Shown: positions 35,496 to 43,677 of the stretch, piece by piece
How positions within the stretch are numbered: the first letter of the stretch is position 1
Layout of the letters: every line of letters starts with the position of its first letter
DNA from: Thomasclavelia spiroformis DSM 1552
GTDB taxonomy: Bacteria; Bacillota_I; Bacilli_A; Erysipelotrichales; Coprobacillaceae
Direction of reading: 5' to 3'
Length of the DNA stretch: 64,000 bases
NCBI RefSeq assembly: GCF_025149465.1
Contig: NZ_CP102275.1
Location: forward strand, 2,181,596-2,245,595
The notes under the pieces: model-generated
Told to the model about the DNA's origin: nothing
The model's input: the letters and a program-made list of their open reading frames with translations, nothing else
The model's database searches: none
Program-made: the position numbers and the translations under genes

Positions 35496-35888
35496 CTAAC
35501 GTTTTGAGAACTGTGGAGCACGACGAGCTTTTTTAAGACCGTATTTTTTACGTTCTTTAACACGTGCATCACGAGTAAGGAATCCAGCAGCTTTTAAAGT
35601 TGGTCTATAATCTTCACCAGCTTGCAATAATGCTCTTGAGATACCATGACGGATAGCTCCTGCTTGTCCTGAATATCCACCACCATATACATTTACTGAA
35701 ACATCAAATTGTGATGTAGTATTAGTTAATTCTAATGGTTGATTAACAATCATTAATAATACATCTGATGGTAAATATTCTTTAGCTGGTTTATCGTTGA
35801 TTACGAAATTACCTGTACCTGGTGTTAAAATAACACGAGCTACAGAAGCTTTTCTACGACCAGTTCCTCTATATTGTACATTTGCCAT
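35496..35888 (-). CDS. rpsI: 30S ribosomal protein S9
   Basis: The 130-residue protein is full-length S9, with [14 protein letters not shown] at the N-terminus and the conserved [12 protein letters not shown] tail whose last Arg contacts P-site tRNA. It follows rplM by 17 bp in the standard L13-S9 operon. Confidence 0.98.
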   Translation of the reverse strand: MANVQYRGTGRRKASVARVILTPGTGNFVINDKPAKEYLPSDVLLMIVNQPLELTNTTSQFDVSVNVYGGGYSGQAGAIRHGISRALLQAGEDYRPTLKAAGFLTRDARVKERKKYGLKKARRAPQFSKR

Positions 35889-35905
35889 ATCTCTGTTCTT
35901 CCCCC

Positions 35906-36343
35906 TTACCCTTTAATTTTCAATTCTACTGGTTTTTGTGCTGCATGAGGATGTTCATTACCTGCATAAACAAATAATTTCATCCCTTGTTTTCTACCTA
36001 AAGTGTTGTGTGGTAACATACCTTTTACAGCTGCTTCAACCCAACCAGTTGGATTTTGTTCTTTAAATTGGCGAGCAGTTTTAACTTTTAAACCACCTAA
36101 CCAACCTGAATGACGATAATAATTAACATTATCTAATTTCTTACCAGTCATTACTACTTTATCAGCATTGATAATAATTACATAATCACCAGTATCCACA
36201 TGTGGTGTATAAGTAGGTTTATTTTTCCCTCTTAATACTGATGCTACTTCTGATGCTAAACGACCTAATGTTAAATCTGTTGCATCAACTACATACCATT
36301 TTCTTTCAATTGTGGCTGCATTAGCCATAGTTGTTTGTCTCAT
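35906..36343 (-). CDS. rplM: 50S ribosomal protein L13
   Basis: The 145-residue L13 matches Firmicutes L13 from [20 protein letters not shown] to [15 protein letters not shown]. The start MRQTTMANA parallels the Bacillus start MRTTPMANA. AAAGGAGAA lies about ten bases before ATG 36343. A structured leader of about 70 bases precedes it. Confidence 0.98.
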   Translation of the reverse strand: MRQTTMANAATIERKWYVVDATDLTLGRLASEVASVLRGKNKPTYTPHVDTGDYVIIINADKVVMTGKKLDNVNYYRHSGWLGGLKVKTARQFKEQNPTGWVEAAVKGMLPHNTLGRKQGMKLFVYAGNEHPHAAQKPVELKIKG

Positions 36344-36351
36344 CTGTTTTA

Positions 36352-36420
36352 TTCTCCTTTATCCTTACCGGGGACTTTAGAGTTCATAAGAACATTTTCA
36401 TTATAAGTACTTCATATCCT
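36352..36420 (-). promoter_or_regulatory. Candidate L13 leader
   Basis: The minus strand between the start region and 36420 reads GTTCTTATGAACTCTAAAG, then GTCCCCGGTAAGGAT directly before the ribosome binding site. Position and the GGTAAGGA block fit the ribosomal protein L13 leader of Firmicutes; this was not tested by alignment. Confidence 0.5.
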
Positions 36421-36485
36421 AATGTCAATCTTTTTCTACAAATAAATCACCTTTATATCACACAATTTTAAAAAATCAAAAATAC

Positions 36486-37238
36486 TTAATCAAAAGCCCT
36501 ATTTACTAAAAAATCAAGCGATAACTTTAACACTTTTTTAATATGCTCAACAGTATCATAATTATGATTTGCTCCTTCAATAGCAACAAATTGAACATTA
36601 TCATTAAACTTAGGTAAATATATATTAGAAATATCGAATGGTACCGTCTTATCCTCAGTACCATGAATTACTAACAATTCATTTTTATAAATATCTAAAT
36701 TTTGATAAAAATCACGTGACAATATATCATCTACAAACGCCTGAGAAATTTCAAATCCCCCATGATCATACAATCCATCTTTATTAGCTTCAACTTTACC
36801 AGTCAAATAATCCAAAGCTGCTGGTAAATTAAAAGCTGGTGCCCATAAAACTAATTTACTAATAACTTCTGGATACAGTTTTGCTAATTCACTAGCAACA
36901 GCACCACCCATAGAATGCCCTAATACATATACCTTTGTACAATTATCCATCTTTAACGTTTCTTCTAAAATAATTCTGGCACACGCTAACTCATCTTTAA
37001 AAGTCATATCTTTGAAATTAAGATCACTTTCTCCACTACCTAAAAAATCAAATCTAAATGTAGCTATGCCTCTTGCCTCCAACATTCTTGCAAGTTGAAC
37101 ATAACAAAATTTAGTACCTGTTTTTTGGCCTGTAAAACCATGAAAAATTAAACAAACTGGATGCTTATCAACATTTGGTTTATGGAAAAAACCTCTCATT
37201 ATTCCTTTTGGTGTTGGTATTTCACAATAATGTTGCAT
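36486..37238 (-). CDS. Alpha/beta hydrolase (cinnamoyl-esterase-like)
   Basis: The 250-residue enzyme has the oxyanion motif FHGFTG near 32, the nucleophile elbow GHSMGG near 107, the acid in HGTEDKTVPF near 193 and His in GANHNYD near 224. The compact size and the inserted lid (~130-170) resemble gut cinnamoyl/feruloyl esterases such as those of lactobacilli. It would act on plant phenolic esters or similar acyl esters in the cytosol. The start overlaps the previous stop (TAATG). Confidence 0.88.
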   Translation of the reverse strand: MQHYCEIPTPKGIMRGFFHKPNVDKHPVCLIFHGFTGQKTGTKFCYVQLARMLEARGIATFRFDFLGSGESDLNFKDMTFKDELACARIILEETLKMDNCTKVYVLGHSMGGAVASELAKLYPEVISKLVLWAPAFNLPAALDYLTGKVEANKDGLYDHGGFEISQAFVDDILSRDFYQNLDIYKNELLVIHGTEDKTVPFDISNIYLPKFNDNVQFVAIEGANHNYDTVEHIKKVLKLSLDFLVNRAFD

Positions 37239-37480
37239 TATCTTACCCCATGCGCTTTTTTAAAACGCGCAATTCCATTACTTTTAATATATTGGTTTGT
37301 TATATTTCGAATATTTTCCTCACCAAAATCACCACCAATAAAAAGACATGTATCCATAATCTCAGCTGTTAAAGCATACCAAATTTCATCGCTAAATTCT
37401 TCATCAACAACTAATTCCTTTACAATTTTTACACAATCATCAATATAATCTTCTTTATTAATTTCAGTAATACCTTCCAT
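37238..37480 (-). CDS. Small acidic protein of unknown function in the tcdA operon
   Basis: An 80-residue acidic protein (KEDYIDDCVKIVKELV, SDEIWYALTAEIMDTC). It overlaps its neighbours by one base at both ends (TAATG), so translation is coupled from tcdA to the esterase. No known family was recognised. Tight coupling supports a real gene. Confidence 0.75.
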   Translation of the reverse strand: MEGITEINKEDYIDDCVKIVKELVVDEEFSDEIWYALTAEIMDTCLFIGGDFGEENIRNITNQYIKSNGIARFKKAHGVR

Positions 37481-38166
37481 TAGTTATCCTCCTTTACTAA
37501 CTCTTTTATTACATATCCTGCAATCATCAATCCCGCTACACTTGGTACAAAACTAACACTTCCTGGAGTAGCACCATCTACTTTTTGTGGTATTTCTTTT
37601 GAATACAAAACTGTACATTTTTTTATACCACGAGTTTTTAACTCTCGACGCATTACTCTTGCAAGAGGACAAACACTTGTTTTATAAATATCAGCTATTT
37701 CAAATTTTTCTGGGCTTAACTTATTTCCAGTTCCCATTGAAGAAATTATTCTAATATTTTCTTTATAACAATTTTCAATCAATGCTATTTTCGCTTTTAC
37801 TGTATCAATAGCATCAACAACAAAATCACAATCTAAAAAAATACGTTCCATTCCTTGATCAGGTAAATAAAAATTTTTATACGTGGTAATCTTTAAATTA
37901 GGATTAATATCTAAACATCTTGCCTTAGCTACATCAACTTTATTCATTCCAATAGTTGAATGAAGAGCATATAATTGACGATTAAGATTAGTTATATCAA
38001 TTACATCATGATCAACTAAAACAATTTCACCAATCCCATTTCTAACCAATGACTCTATTACATAACTACCAACTCCACCCAATCCAAAAACAGCAACTTT
38101 TTTAGTTTGGAGTTTATCAAGCCATTCTTGATCCAACATTCTTACAATTCTCGAAAACTGTTCCAT
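37480..38166 (-). CDS. tcdA: tRNA threonylcarbamoyladenosine dehydratase TcdA
   Basis: GAGGTGG lies immediately before ATG 38166, so the four upstream codons of the open frame are not used (228 residues). The ThiF/E1-like fold is shown by VAVFGLGGVGSYVIESL (nucleotide loop), DHDVIDITNLNRQ and DAIDTVKAKIALI. TcdA (CsdL) cyclises t6A37 of ANN-decoding tRNAs to ct6A with ATP. It is the first gene of a coupled three-gene operon. Confidence 0.92.
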   Translation of the reverse strand: MEQFSRIVRMLDQEWLDKLQTKKVAVFGLGGVGSYVIESLVRNGIGEIVLVDHDVIDITNLNRQLYALHSTIGMNKVDVAKARCLDINPNLKITTYKNFYLPDQGMERIFLDCDFVVDAIDTVKAKIALIENCYKENIRIISSMGTGNKLSPEKFEIADIYKTSVCPLARVMRRELKTRGIKKCTVLYSKEIPQKVDGATPGSVSFVPSVAGLMIAGYVIKELVKEDN

Positions 38167-38220
38167 ATTCCACCTCATAGCTATTATAAACTAATCTAAT
38201 TTTTTTATAAAGATAAATTT

Positions 38221-38273
38221 TTTAGTCCAAATTAGACTATTTTTCAATAGACCAATGAGGTCCTGTCTATAAT
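38221..38273 (+). promoter_or_regulatory. Control region of the XRE regulator with inverted repeats
   Basis: TAGTC..GACTA (about 38223-38239) and GACC..GGTC (about 38250-38262) precede a perfect TATAAT at 38268-38273. No good -35 box is present, which suits an operator-overlapped, possibly autoregulated promoter shared with divergent tcdA. Confidence 0.5.
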
Positions 38274-38294
38274 AACCATATAGGTGGTGATAAT

Positions 38295-38528
38295 ATGGTT
38301 ATTTATAAAAGAATACGTGATTTACGCGAAGATAAAGATTTAACACAAAAAGATTTAGCTAACTATCTAAACGTATCACAGAAATCATATTCGCGATATG
38401 AACGCGGTGAACGAACAATTGCACCAGAAATTTTATCAAAAATTGCCACATTTCATGATACAACAGTAGATTACTTATTAAATCGTACTGATGATAAAAC
38501 AAATTATGCTAAAAAGAAAGATAAATAA
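38295..38528 (+). CDS. XRE-family helix-turn-helix regulator
   Basis: The 77-residue protein is a lone Cro/CI-type helix-turn-helix (LREDKDLTQKDLANYLNVSQKSYSRYERGER, residues ~10-40, in two overlapping motifs) with a Lys-rich tail. GGTGG lies eight bases before ATG 38295. It is divergent from tcdA and may control it, itself, or both. No toxin partner is adjacent. Confidence 0.92.
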   Translation: MVIYKRIRDLREDKDLTQKDLANYLNVSQKSYSRYERGERTIAPEILSKIATFHDTTVDYLLNRTDDKTNYAKKKDK

Positions 38529-38535
38529 ACTTATA

Positions 38536-38563
38536 AAAAGCGTTTGAATTTTCAAACGCTTTT
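38536..38563. terminator. Bidirectional terminator between XRE gene and thrB
   Basis: AAAAGCGTTTGAA and TTCAAACGCTTTT pair across two bases, giving T-runs on both strands; the thrB stop lies in the right arm. Confidence 0.9.
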
Positions 38564-39455
38564 ATTCATAATCAGCAATATAACCTCGATTATCTAATTC
38601 TAATTTATTAACTCGCCAATCCTTAATCAAATCTCCAAGTTCCTCTTTGATTCTTACTACTCCCATTCGATCATCAGCATGAATTACTGCCATGATCGTA
38701 GGTCCAGCTCCTGATAAATAAGCTCCTAAAACTTGCTCATCTTTTTCTAGCACTGCCATAATTTCATCAAATCCAGCTATTAAATCACCACGATAAGGTT
38801 GATGTAAACGATCTTTAAAACCTAATTTAAGCCCTTCATCATAACCATTAATCAAAGAAGCAACCATTAACGCTAAATGAGAAACATTTTTTATCGCATC
38901 TTTTCGTGGTAAAATTTGCGGTAATACAGCACGTGATTGTTCAGTTGATAAGGTAAATGGTGGAATTAATGCTACAAAACGATAATCGTGTTTAACTGGA
39001 ATATTCAATGTTAAAACATTATCTTCTTCCATCACCGATACTGTTACCCCTCCAAAAATAGCAGGTGCAACATTATCTGGATGCCCTTCAATTGAAGTAG
39101 CTAATTCTAAAATTTCTTGACGGTCTTCTACTTTATCTTTAAAAGCAAAAGCTCCTACAATTCCTGCAACAATACATGTTGAACTACTCCCAAGACCACG
39201 AGTATATGGAACCTCACCACTACATTCAATATTTACACCTTGATACTCTAAACCACAAACTTCAGCTGCTCTTTTAAATGCTTGATAAGTTAAATTATTT
39301 TCATTACAAAATTGCTCAGGGCATCCTTTAATATTCAATCCATCTTCACTTAATTCAAATGTAAAGGTATTATATAAAGTCAATGCCAATCCAGCTACAT
39401 CAAAACCTGATCCTAAATTTGCACTAGTCGCCGGTACTTTTACTTTTACTTTCAT
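38562..39455 (-). CDS. thrB: Homoserine kinase
   Basis: The 297-residue GHMP kinase has VPATSANLGSGFDVAGLAL at the N-terminus, the ATP loop PYTRGLGSSSTCIVAG (~85-100) and the C-terminal GAYLSGAGPTIMAV. It phosphorylates L-homoserine for threonine synthesis. It starts eight bases after thrC, so the two are co-transcribed from the thrC promoter. Confidence 0.97.
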   Translation of the reverse strand: MKVKVKVPATSANLGSGFDVAGLALTLYNTFTFELSEDGLNIKGCPEQFCNENNLTYQAFKRAAEVCGLEYQGVNIECSGEVPYTRGLGSSSTCIVAGIVGAFAFKDKVEDRQEILELATSIEGHPDNVAPAIFGGVTVSVMEEDNVLTLNIPVKHDYRFVALIPPFTLSTEQSRAVLPQILPRKDAIKNVSHLALMVASLINGYDEGLKLGFKDRLHQPYRGDLIAGFDEIMAVLEKDEQVLGAYLSGAGPTIMAVIHADDRMGVVRIKEELGDLIKDWRVNKLELDNRGYIADYE

Positions 39456-39463
39456 ACACTCAC

Positions 39464-40948
39464 CTACATTGCTTCAATTTCTGCTTTAATAAAATCAATA
39501 ATTTCAGATTTATCAATTTGTATTTTATGTAATACTTCACGATCTTTAATTCCTACTAAACCTTTAGGAATATCAACACCTGTCTTTTTATTTAATTGCT
39601 CAATGGCACTATAAACATCGAGTTCTTTTCCATAAATAGCTTTATATACAGATTCTGGAAACTTATAAGGAGATGCAGTTGATAAAAGTATTGTTTTAGT
39701 ATTATCACCACTATTTTTTTGATATCTTTTTAAAACACCATATCCAATTGCAGTGTGTGTATCTAATAAATATCCTGTTTCATTAAAACATTCTTTAATT
39801 GTCTCAAGTACTTCATCTTCATTTAAATAACCCGCTTTAAATTGGTCTTTAATTTTTTCATAAGTTTCTTGATCAACTTCATAAATACCTTCAGCATTTA
39901 ATTTATCCATATATTCACGAACTTTATTACCATCTTTTCCAGACATAAACCATACTAGTCTTTCAAGATTACTTGATACTAAAATATCCATTGCTGGTGC
40001 ATTTGTTTTATAAAACTCACGATTAGCATCATATTTACCAGTCATAAAGAAATCAGTTAAAATATTATTTTTATTTGATGCACAAATAAATTTATCAATT
40101 GGTAATCCCATCATTTTAGCAAAATATCCTGCTAAACAGTTACCAAAGTTACCACTAGGCACACAGAAATTAATTTTATCTCCTAAACTAATCTCATTAT
40201 TTTTAACCAATTCAAAATAACTATAAAAATAATAAACTATTTGCGGAATTAAACGTCCAATATTAATTGAATTAGCTGATGATAAAAAGACATTATGCTT
40301 ATCACTTGCTTCCTTTAATTCTTTAGAAGCAAAAGCTTTTTTCACTGCTGTTTGGGCGTCATCAAAATTACCATGAATTCCAATAACCTTAACATTCTTC
40401 CCAGCTTGACTAACCATTTGTTGTTGTTGAATTGCAGAAACACCATCTAATGGATAAAAAACTTTTATACATGTTCCTTCTACATCTTTAAACCCTTCTA
40501 ATGCAGCTTTACCAGTATCACCGCTAGTAGCTGCTAAAATCATTACTTCACGTTGTTCATTTAATTGTTTTAAAGACAATGTCATTAAATATGGCAACAA
40601 TGATAAAGCCATATCTTTAAATGCAGCAGTTTGTCCATGAAATAACTCTGCAACATAAACATCTCCGGCTTTTTTTACTGGTACGACATTTTTAGGAAAT
40701 AAACCTTTTCCATAAGCATTTAAACATGCTTTATGAATTAGTTCTTTTCCATCATCAGGTACAAACGTACATAATATTTCTGTAGCTAAATCAACATAAT
40801 CTAACTTAGATAATTTATTTAAATCTAATTTTTTAAAATCAAAATTTGGTACTAATAATCCTCCATCTTCCCCAATTCCTTGTACGATGGCCTGATAAAA
40901 ATTAATTTCTTTTTGTAAATTACGAGTACTTATATATCTCTTTTCCAT
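39464..40948 (-). CDS. thrC: Threonine synthase
   Basis: The 494-residue PLP enzyme has the N-terminal STRN..ISFYQAIVQGIGEDGGL-type start (residues 6-32 here), the PLP lysine in HGQTAAFKDMALSLLP (~109-124) and AATSGDTGKAALEG. It converts O-phosphohomoserine to threonine. AAGGGGG lies seven bases before ATG 40948. It is the first gene of thrC-thrB, behind a promoter that overlaps the ATTGTATACAAT palindrome. Confidence 0.97.
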   Translation of the reverse strand: MEKRYISTRNLQKEINFYQAIVQGIGEDGGLLVPNFDFKKLDLNKLSKLDYVDLATEILCTFVPDDGKELIHKACLNAYGKGLFPKNVVPVKKAGDVYVAELFHGQTAAFKDMALSLLPYLMTLSLKQLNEQREVMILAATSGDTGKAALEGFKDVEGTCIKVFYPLDGVSAIQQQQMVSQAGKNVKVIGIHGNFDDAQTAVKKAFASKELKEASDKHNVFLSSANSINIGRLIPQIVYYFYSYFELVKNNEISLGDKINFCVPSGNFGNCLAGYFAKMMGLPIDKFICASNKNNILTDFFMTGKYDANREFYKTNAPAMDILVSSNLERLVWFMSGKDGNKVREYMDKLNAEGIYEVDQETYEKIKDQFKAGYLNEDEVLETIKECFNETGYLLDTHTAIGYGVLKRYQKNSGDNTKTILLSTASPYKFPESVYKAIYGKELDVYSAIEQLNKKTGVDIPKGLVGIKDREVLHKIQIDKSEIIDFIKAEIEAM

Positions 40949-40976
40949 TACAGAGCCCCCTTCTTTGATTTAAATT

Positions 40977-41005
40977 ATTGTATACAATTTATTTATAGAA
41001 GTCAA
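40977..41005 (-). promoter_or_regulatory. thrC promoter overlapping palindrome ATTGTATACAAT
   Basis: TTGACT (41000-41005) and TACAAT (40977-40982) on the minus strand are 17 bases apart. The 12-bp perfect palindrome at 40977-40988 covers the -10 box. The same palindrome overlaps the hom promoter 100 bp away. Confidence 0.8.
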
Positions 41006-41070
41006 TACAATGTTATTATATCATATTTTGTTAAATTTAATTTGATTAGTCCAAATATTATTGAATATCA

Positions 41071-41099
41071 TTGACTATTGTATACAATCGTGTTAATAT
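41071..41099 (+). promoter_or_regulatory. hom-lysC-asd promoter overlapping palindrome ATTGTATACAAT
   Basis: TTGACT (41071-41076) and TAATAT (41094-41099) are 17 bases apart. The palindrome at 41077-41088 occupies the spacer, so a bound repressor would block RNA polymerase. Confidence 0.82.
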
Positions 41100-41130
41100 G
41101 TCATAAAATAAGGAAATGGAGGACCAAGAT

Positions 41131-41199
41131 ATGTTATCAATGGGCGTAATCTTAACAAAAATGGTTATTATCAATTCCATTATTATGCCCATTTGTTAA
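41131..41199 (+). CDS. Ile/Met-rich leader peptide of the hom operon
   Basis: A GGAGG site is followed by ATG 41131 and 22 codons: MLSMGVILTK, then MVIINSIIMPIC, then TAA. Six codons are Ile and four are Met, with one Thr and one Lys, all end products of the aspartate family. The downstream RNA can form mutually exclusive antiterminator and terminator stems. The leader also contains AATGGGCGTAAT/ATTATGCCCATT (41139-41150/41182-41193). This fits ribosome-mediated attenuation of hom-lysC-asd. Confidence 0.75.
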   Translation: MLSMGVILTKMVIINSIIMPIC

Positions 41200-41203
41200 C
41201 GAC

Positions 41204-41258
41204 AAGGTTCTACTATTTAAATAATATTGGGACCTTTAGATATAAAGGTCCATTTTTT
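41204..41258 (+). promoter_or_regulatory. Antiterminator/terminator switch of the hom operon
   Basis: GGACCTTTA (41230-41238) pairs with TAAAGGTCC (41243-41251) and is followed by ATTTTTT, a terminator. AAGGTTC (41204-41210) can instead pair with GGACCTT (41230-41236). The antiterminator arm starts five bases after the leader stop, so a ribosome resting on the stop would hide it. Confidence 0.75.
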
Positions 41259-41278
41259 CATAAATAAGGGGGTATAGA

Positions 41279-42433
41279 ATGAAAATCGGTGTTATTGGTT
41301 TAGGGACAGTTGGTTATGGAGTTATAGAAATTCTTACAAATGAAAAAGAACGTTTATCAAAAGTTATCAACGATAAAGTAAGCGTTAAATATGGATGTGG
41401 TCTAGAAAAAATCGATTTACCTGAAGGGATTATTTATACTGACGATTTCCACACTGTTATAAACGATGAAGAAATTGATGTTGTTGTTGAATTAATCGGT
41501 GGCATAACTATCGCTAAAACAATTATTTTAGAAGCAATTAAAAATAAAAAACATGTTGTAACAGCAAATAAAGCATTACTTGCCCATTATAGTAAAGAAA
41601 TATTTACTGCTGCAAAAGAAAATGATGTACACATTTTTTATGAAGCTAGTGTTGGAGGGGGGATTCCAGTATTAGTTAGTCAAATGGAAAGTTTAGTTGC
41701 CAATAACACTAAAGAAATTATTGGTATTTTAAATGGAACTACTAATTTTATTTTGACATTAATGGAAAATGAAAATTTAGATTTTGATGAAGCATTAACT
41801 ATTGCAGATGGTTTAGGATATGTTGAAGCAGATCCTTCTTTAGATTTAGACGGTATTGATGCTGCTCATAAAATTTGTATTTTAGCACAAAATGTATTTA
41901 AAAAATTTATCGATTTTGATAAAATTTATGCTACAGGTATTCGTAATGTTACAAAACTTGATATGGATTATGCTAAAAAACTAGGTTATCGTTTTAAAAT
42001 GATTGCTCAAGCAAAAGAAGTGAATGATGGTATTGGAATTGATGTTGCTGCTACTTTAGTTAATAAAAAAGAACTAGTTGCTAATGTCATGGATGCATAT
42101 AATGTAGTAGAGATAGATAATGATTATGTTGAAAACGTAATTTATTATGGAAAAGGCGCAGGTCGTTATGTTACTGCTTCTGCTGTTGTTAGTGATATTA
42201 TTAAAACTGCACAAACAGAAAAATGGCAACATAACTATGAAGACTGCCCTAACATCTATCCAATTACTAAATCTAAATATTATATTAGAGCAAATAAACC
42301 ATTAGATGTTGATTATGAAATGTATTTCACTGAAAAACATGATCATATCTATATAACTCACGAAATTGAACTAGCAAATCTAACTACCGATATAGGTAAT
42401 GAAGAATACATAATTTTTAAAGTGAGGGGATAA
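41279..42433 (+). CDS. hom: Homoserine dehydrogenase (short form)
   Basis: The 384-residue enzyme has the NAD(P) fold GVIGLGTVGYGVIEIL, the motif VVELIGG, TANKALL, the signature GGGIPVL and NGTTNFILT, and the catalytic Lys region. It reduces aspartate semialdehyde to homoserine. Typical Gram-positive Hom proteins are about 430 residues with a C-terminal ACT domain; here only about 50 divergent residues remain at that position, so feedback by threonine may be reduced. Its start follows the attenuator, with GGGGG upstream. One base separates it from lysC. Confidence 0.95.
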   Translation: MKIGVIGLGTVGYGVIEILTNEKERLSKVINDKVSVKYGCGLEKIDLPEGIIYTDDFHTVINDEEIDVVVELIGGITIAKTIILEAIKNKKHVVTANKALLAHYSKEIFTAAKENDVHIFYEASVGGGIPVLVSQMESLVANNTKEIIGILNGTTNFILTLMENENLDFDEALTIADGLGYVEADPSLDLDGIDAAHKICILAQNVFKKFIDFDKIYATGIRNVTKLDMDYAKKLGYRFKMIAQAKEVNDGIGIDVAATLVNKKELVANVMDAYNVVEIDNDYVENVIYYGKGAGRYVTASAVVSDIIKTAQTEKWQHNYEDCPNIYPITKSKYYIRANKPLDVDYEMYFTEKHDHIYITHEIELANLTTDIGNEEYIIFKVRG

Positions 42434-42434
42434 A

Positions 42435-43673
42435 ATGAACATAATTGTCCAAAAATTTGGTGGCACATCTACTCGTTCAAGAGAATCACGTTCAAACATG
42501 TATAACAATATTATCCGTGAAGTTAACAATGGCAATAAAGTAGTCGCTGTTGTATCAGCTATGGGACGCTATGATGACCCTTATGCAACAGATACATTAT
42601 TATCAATTGTTAATACAAAACAATTAACTGATGAAGAAATTGATCGTTTAACTAGTATTGGTGAAACTATTTCTACCCTAGTATGTAAAAGCGAATTAGC
42701 AACATTAGGTTATCGTTGTGAAACGATTACAAATGCAGAACTAGGAATTGTTACTGATTCAACTTTTAATAATGCTACGATTAATAAAGTAGAAGGAAAA
42801 GATATTCTTGAAAAATTAAAATATGCTGATATTGTTTTTTGTCCTGGATTTCAGGGACATTCTGTCCATGGTAAAATTACTACTCTAGGACGAGGTGGGA
42901 GTGATCTATCAGCTGTGGCTATTGGAGTAGCGATAGATGCTAGTGAAGTTGAAATTTATAGCGATGTTAACGGTATATATACCGCTGATCCTAGAATAGT
43001 TCCAAATGCAATTAAACTTGATTTTATTAGTTATGCTGAGATGTTGGAATTATCAAAAAATGGGGCTAAAGTTTTAAATCATCGCTGTGTTCAGTTAGCA
43101 GCTAGTCATAATATTGCTATTCATGCACGTTCTTCTTTTGAAGATATTCCAGGAACATACGTTATAGGAGATGATCGGATTATGAAAGAAAATTTAAATC
43201 AATTAATTATTTCTGGTATTACTGGTTCTCAAAACGAGGCTAGAATCACTTTAGTTAAAGTGGATGCAACAAATAACAGTGCTGGTAATTTATTTGAAAA
43301 AATTGCTGATGCTGGTGTAAATGTAAATGTCTTTAACCAAGCCTTAGTTGGCGGTGGAAAAATGGATATCTCACTGATTATTAGTGATGTTGATGTACCT
43401 ACTGTAGTTAATATCATCAATGATTTAAAACCTCAATTAAATGCTCATCGCGTAATTGTTCGTGGTAATATCGGAAAAGTCTCTGTCATTGGGGTTGGAA
43501 TTAAAAATAATCGTGGTATGTTTCAAAAAGCATACAATACACTAAGTAATAATGGAATCAATGTGGAAATGACATCTTGTTCAGAAATAAATATTTCTTG
43601 TTATATTGATCGTGATGATGTACGACAAGCACAAATTTTATTACACAAAGCTTTTTTAGGAAGGGGAAATTAA
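42435..43673 (+). CDS. lysC: Aspartate kinase
   Basis: The 412-residue enzyme has the N-terminal kinase motif VQKFGGTST, the GRGGSDLSAVAIG loop (~155-167) and tandem C-terminal ACT domains (ITLVKVDATNNSAGN..; GKVSVIGVGIKNNRG..). It phosphorylates aspartate, the entry step to Lys, Met, Thr and Ile. The ACT pair suggests allosteric control. The hom stop and this ATG are separated by one base. Confidence 0.96.
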   Translation: MNIIVQKFGGTSTRSRESRSNMYNNIIREVNNGNKVVAVVSAMGRYDDPYATDTLLSIVNTKQLTDEEIDRLTSIGETISTLVCKSELATLGYRCETITNAELGIVTDSTFNNATINKVEGKDILEKLKYADIVFCPGFQGHSVHGKITTLGRGGSDLSAVAIGVAIDASEVEIYSDVNGIYTADPRIVPNAIKLDFISYAEMLELSKNGAKVLNHRCVQLAASHNIAIHARSSFEDIPGTYVIGDDRIMKENLNQLIISGITGSQNEARITLVKVDATNNSAGNLFEKIADAGVNVNVFNQALVGGGKMDISLIISDVDVPTVVNIINDLKPQLNAHRVIVRGNIGKVSVIGVGIKNNRGMFQKAYNTLSNNGINVEMTSCSEINISCYIDRDDVRQAQILLHKAFLGRGN

Positions 43674-43677
43674 AAAA

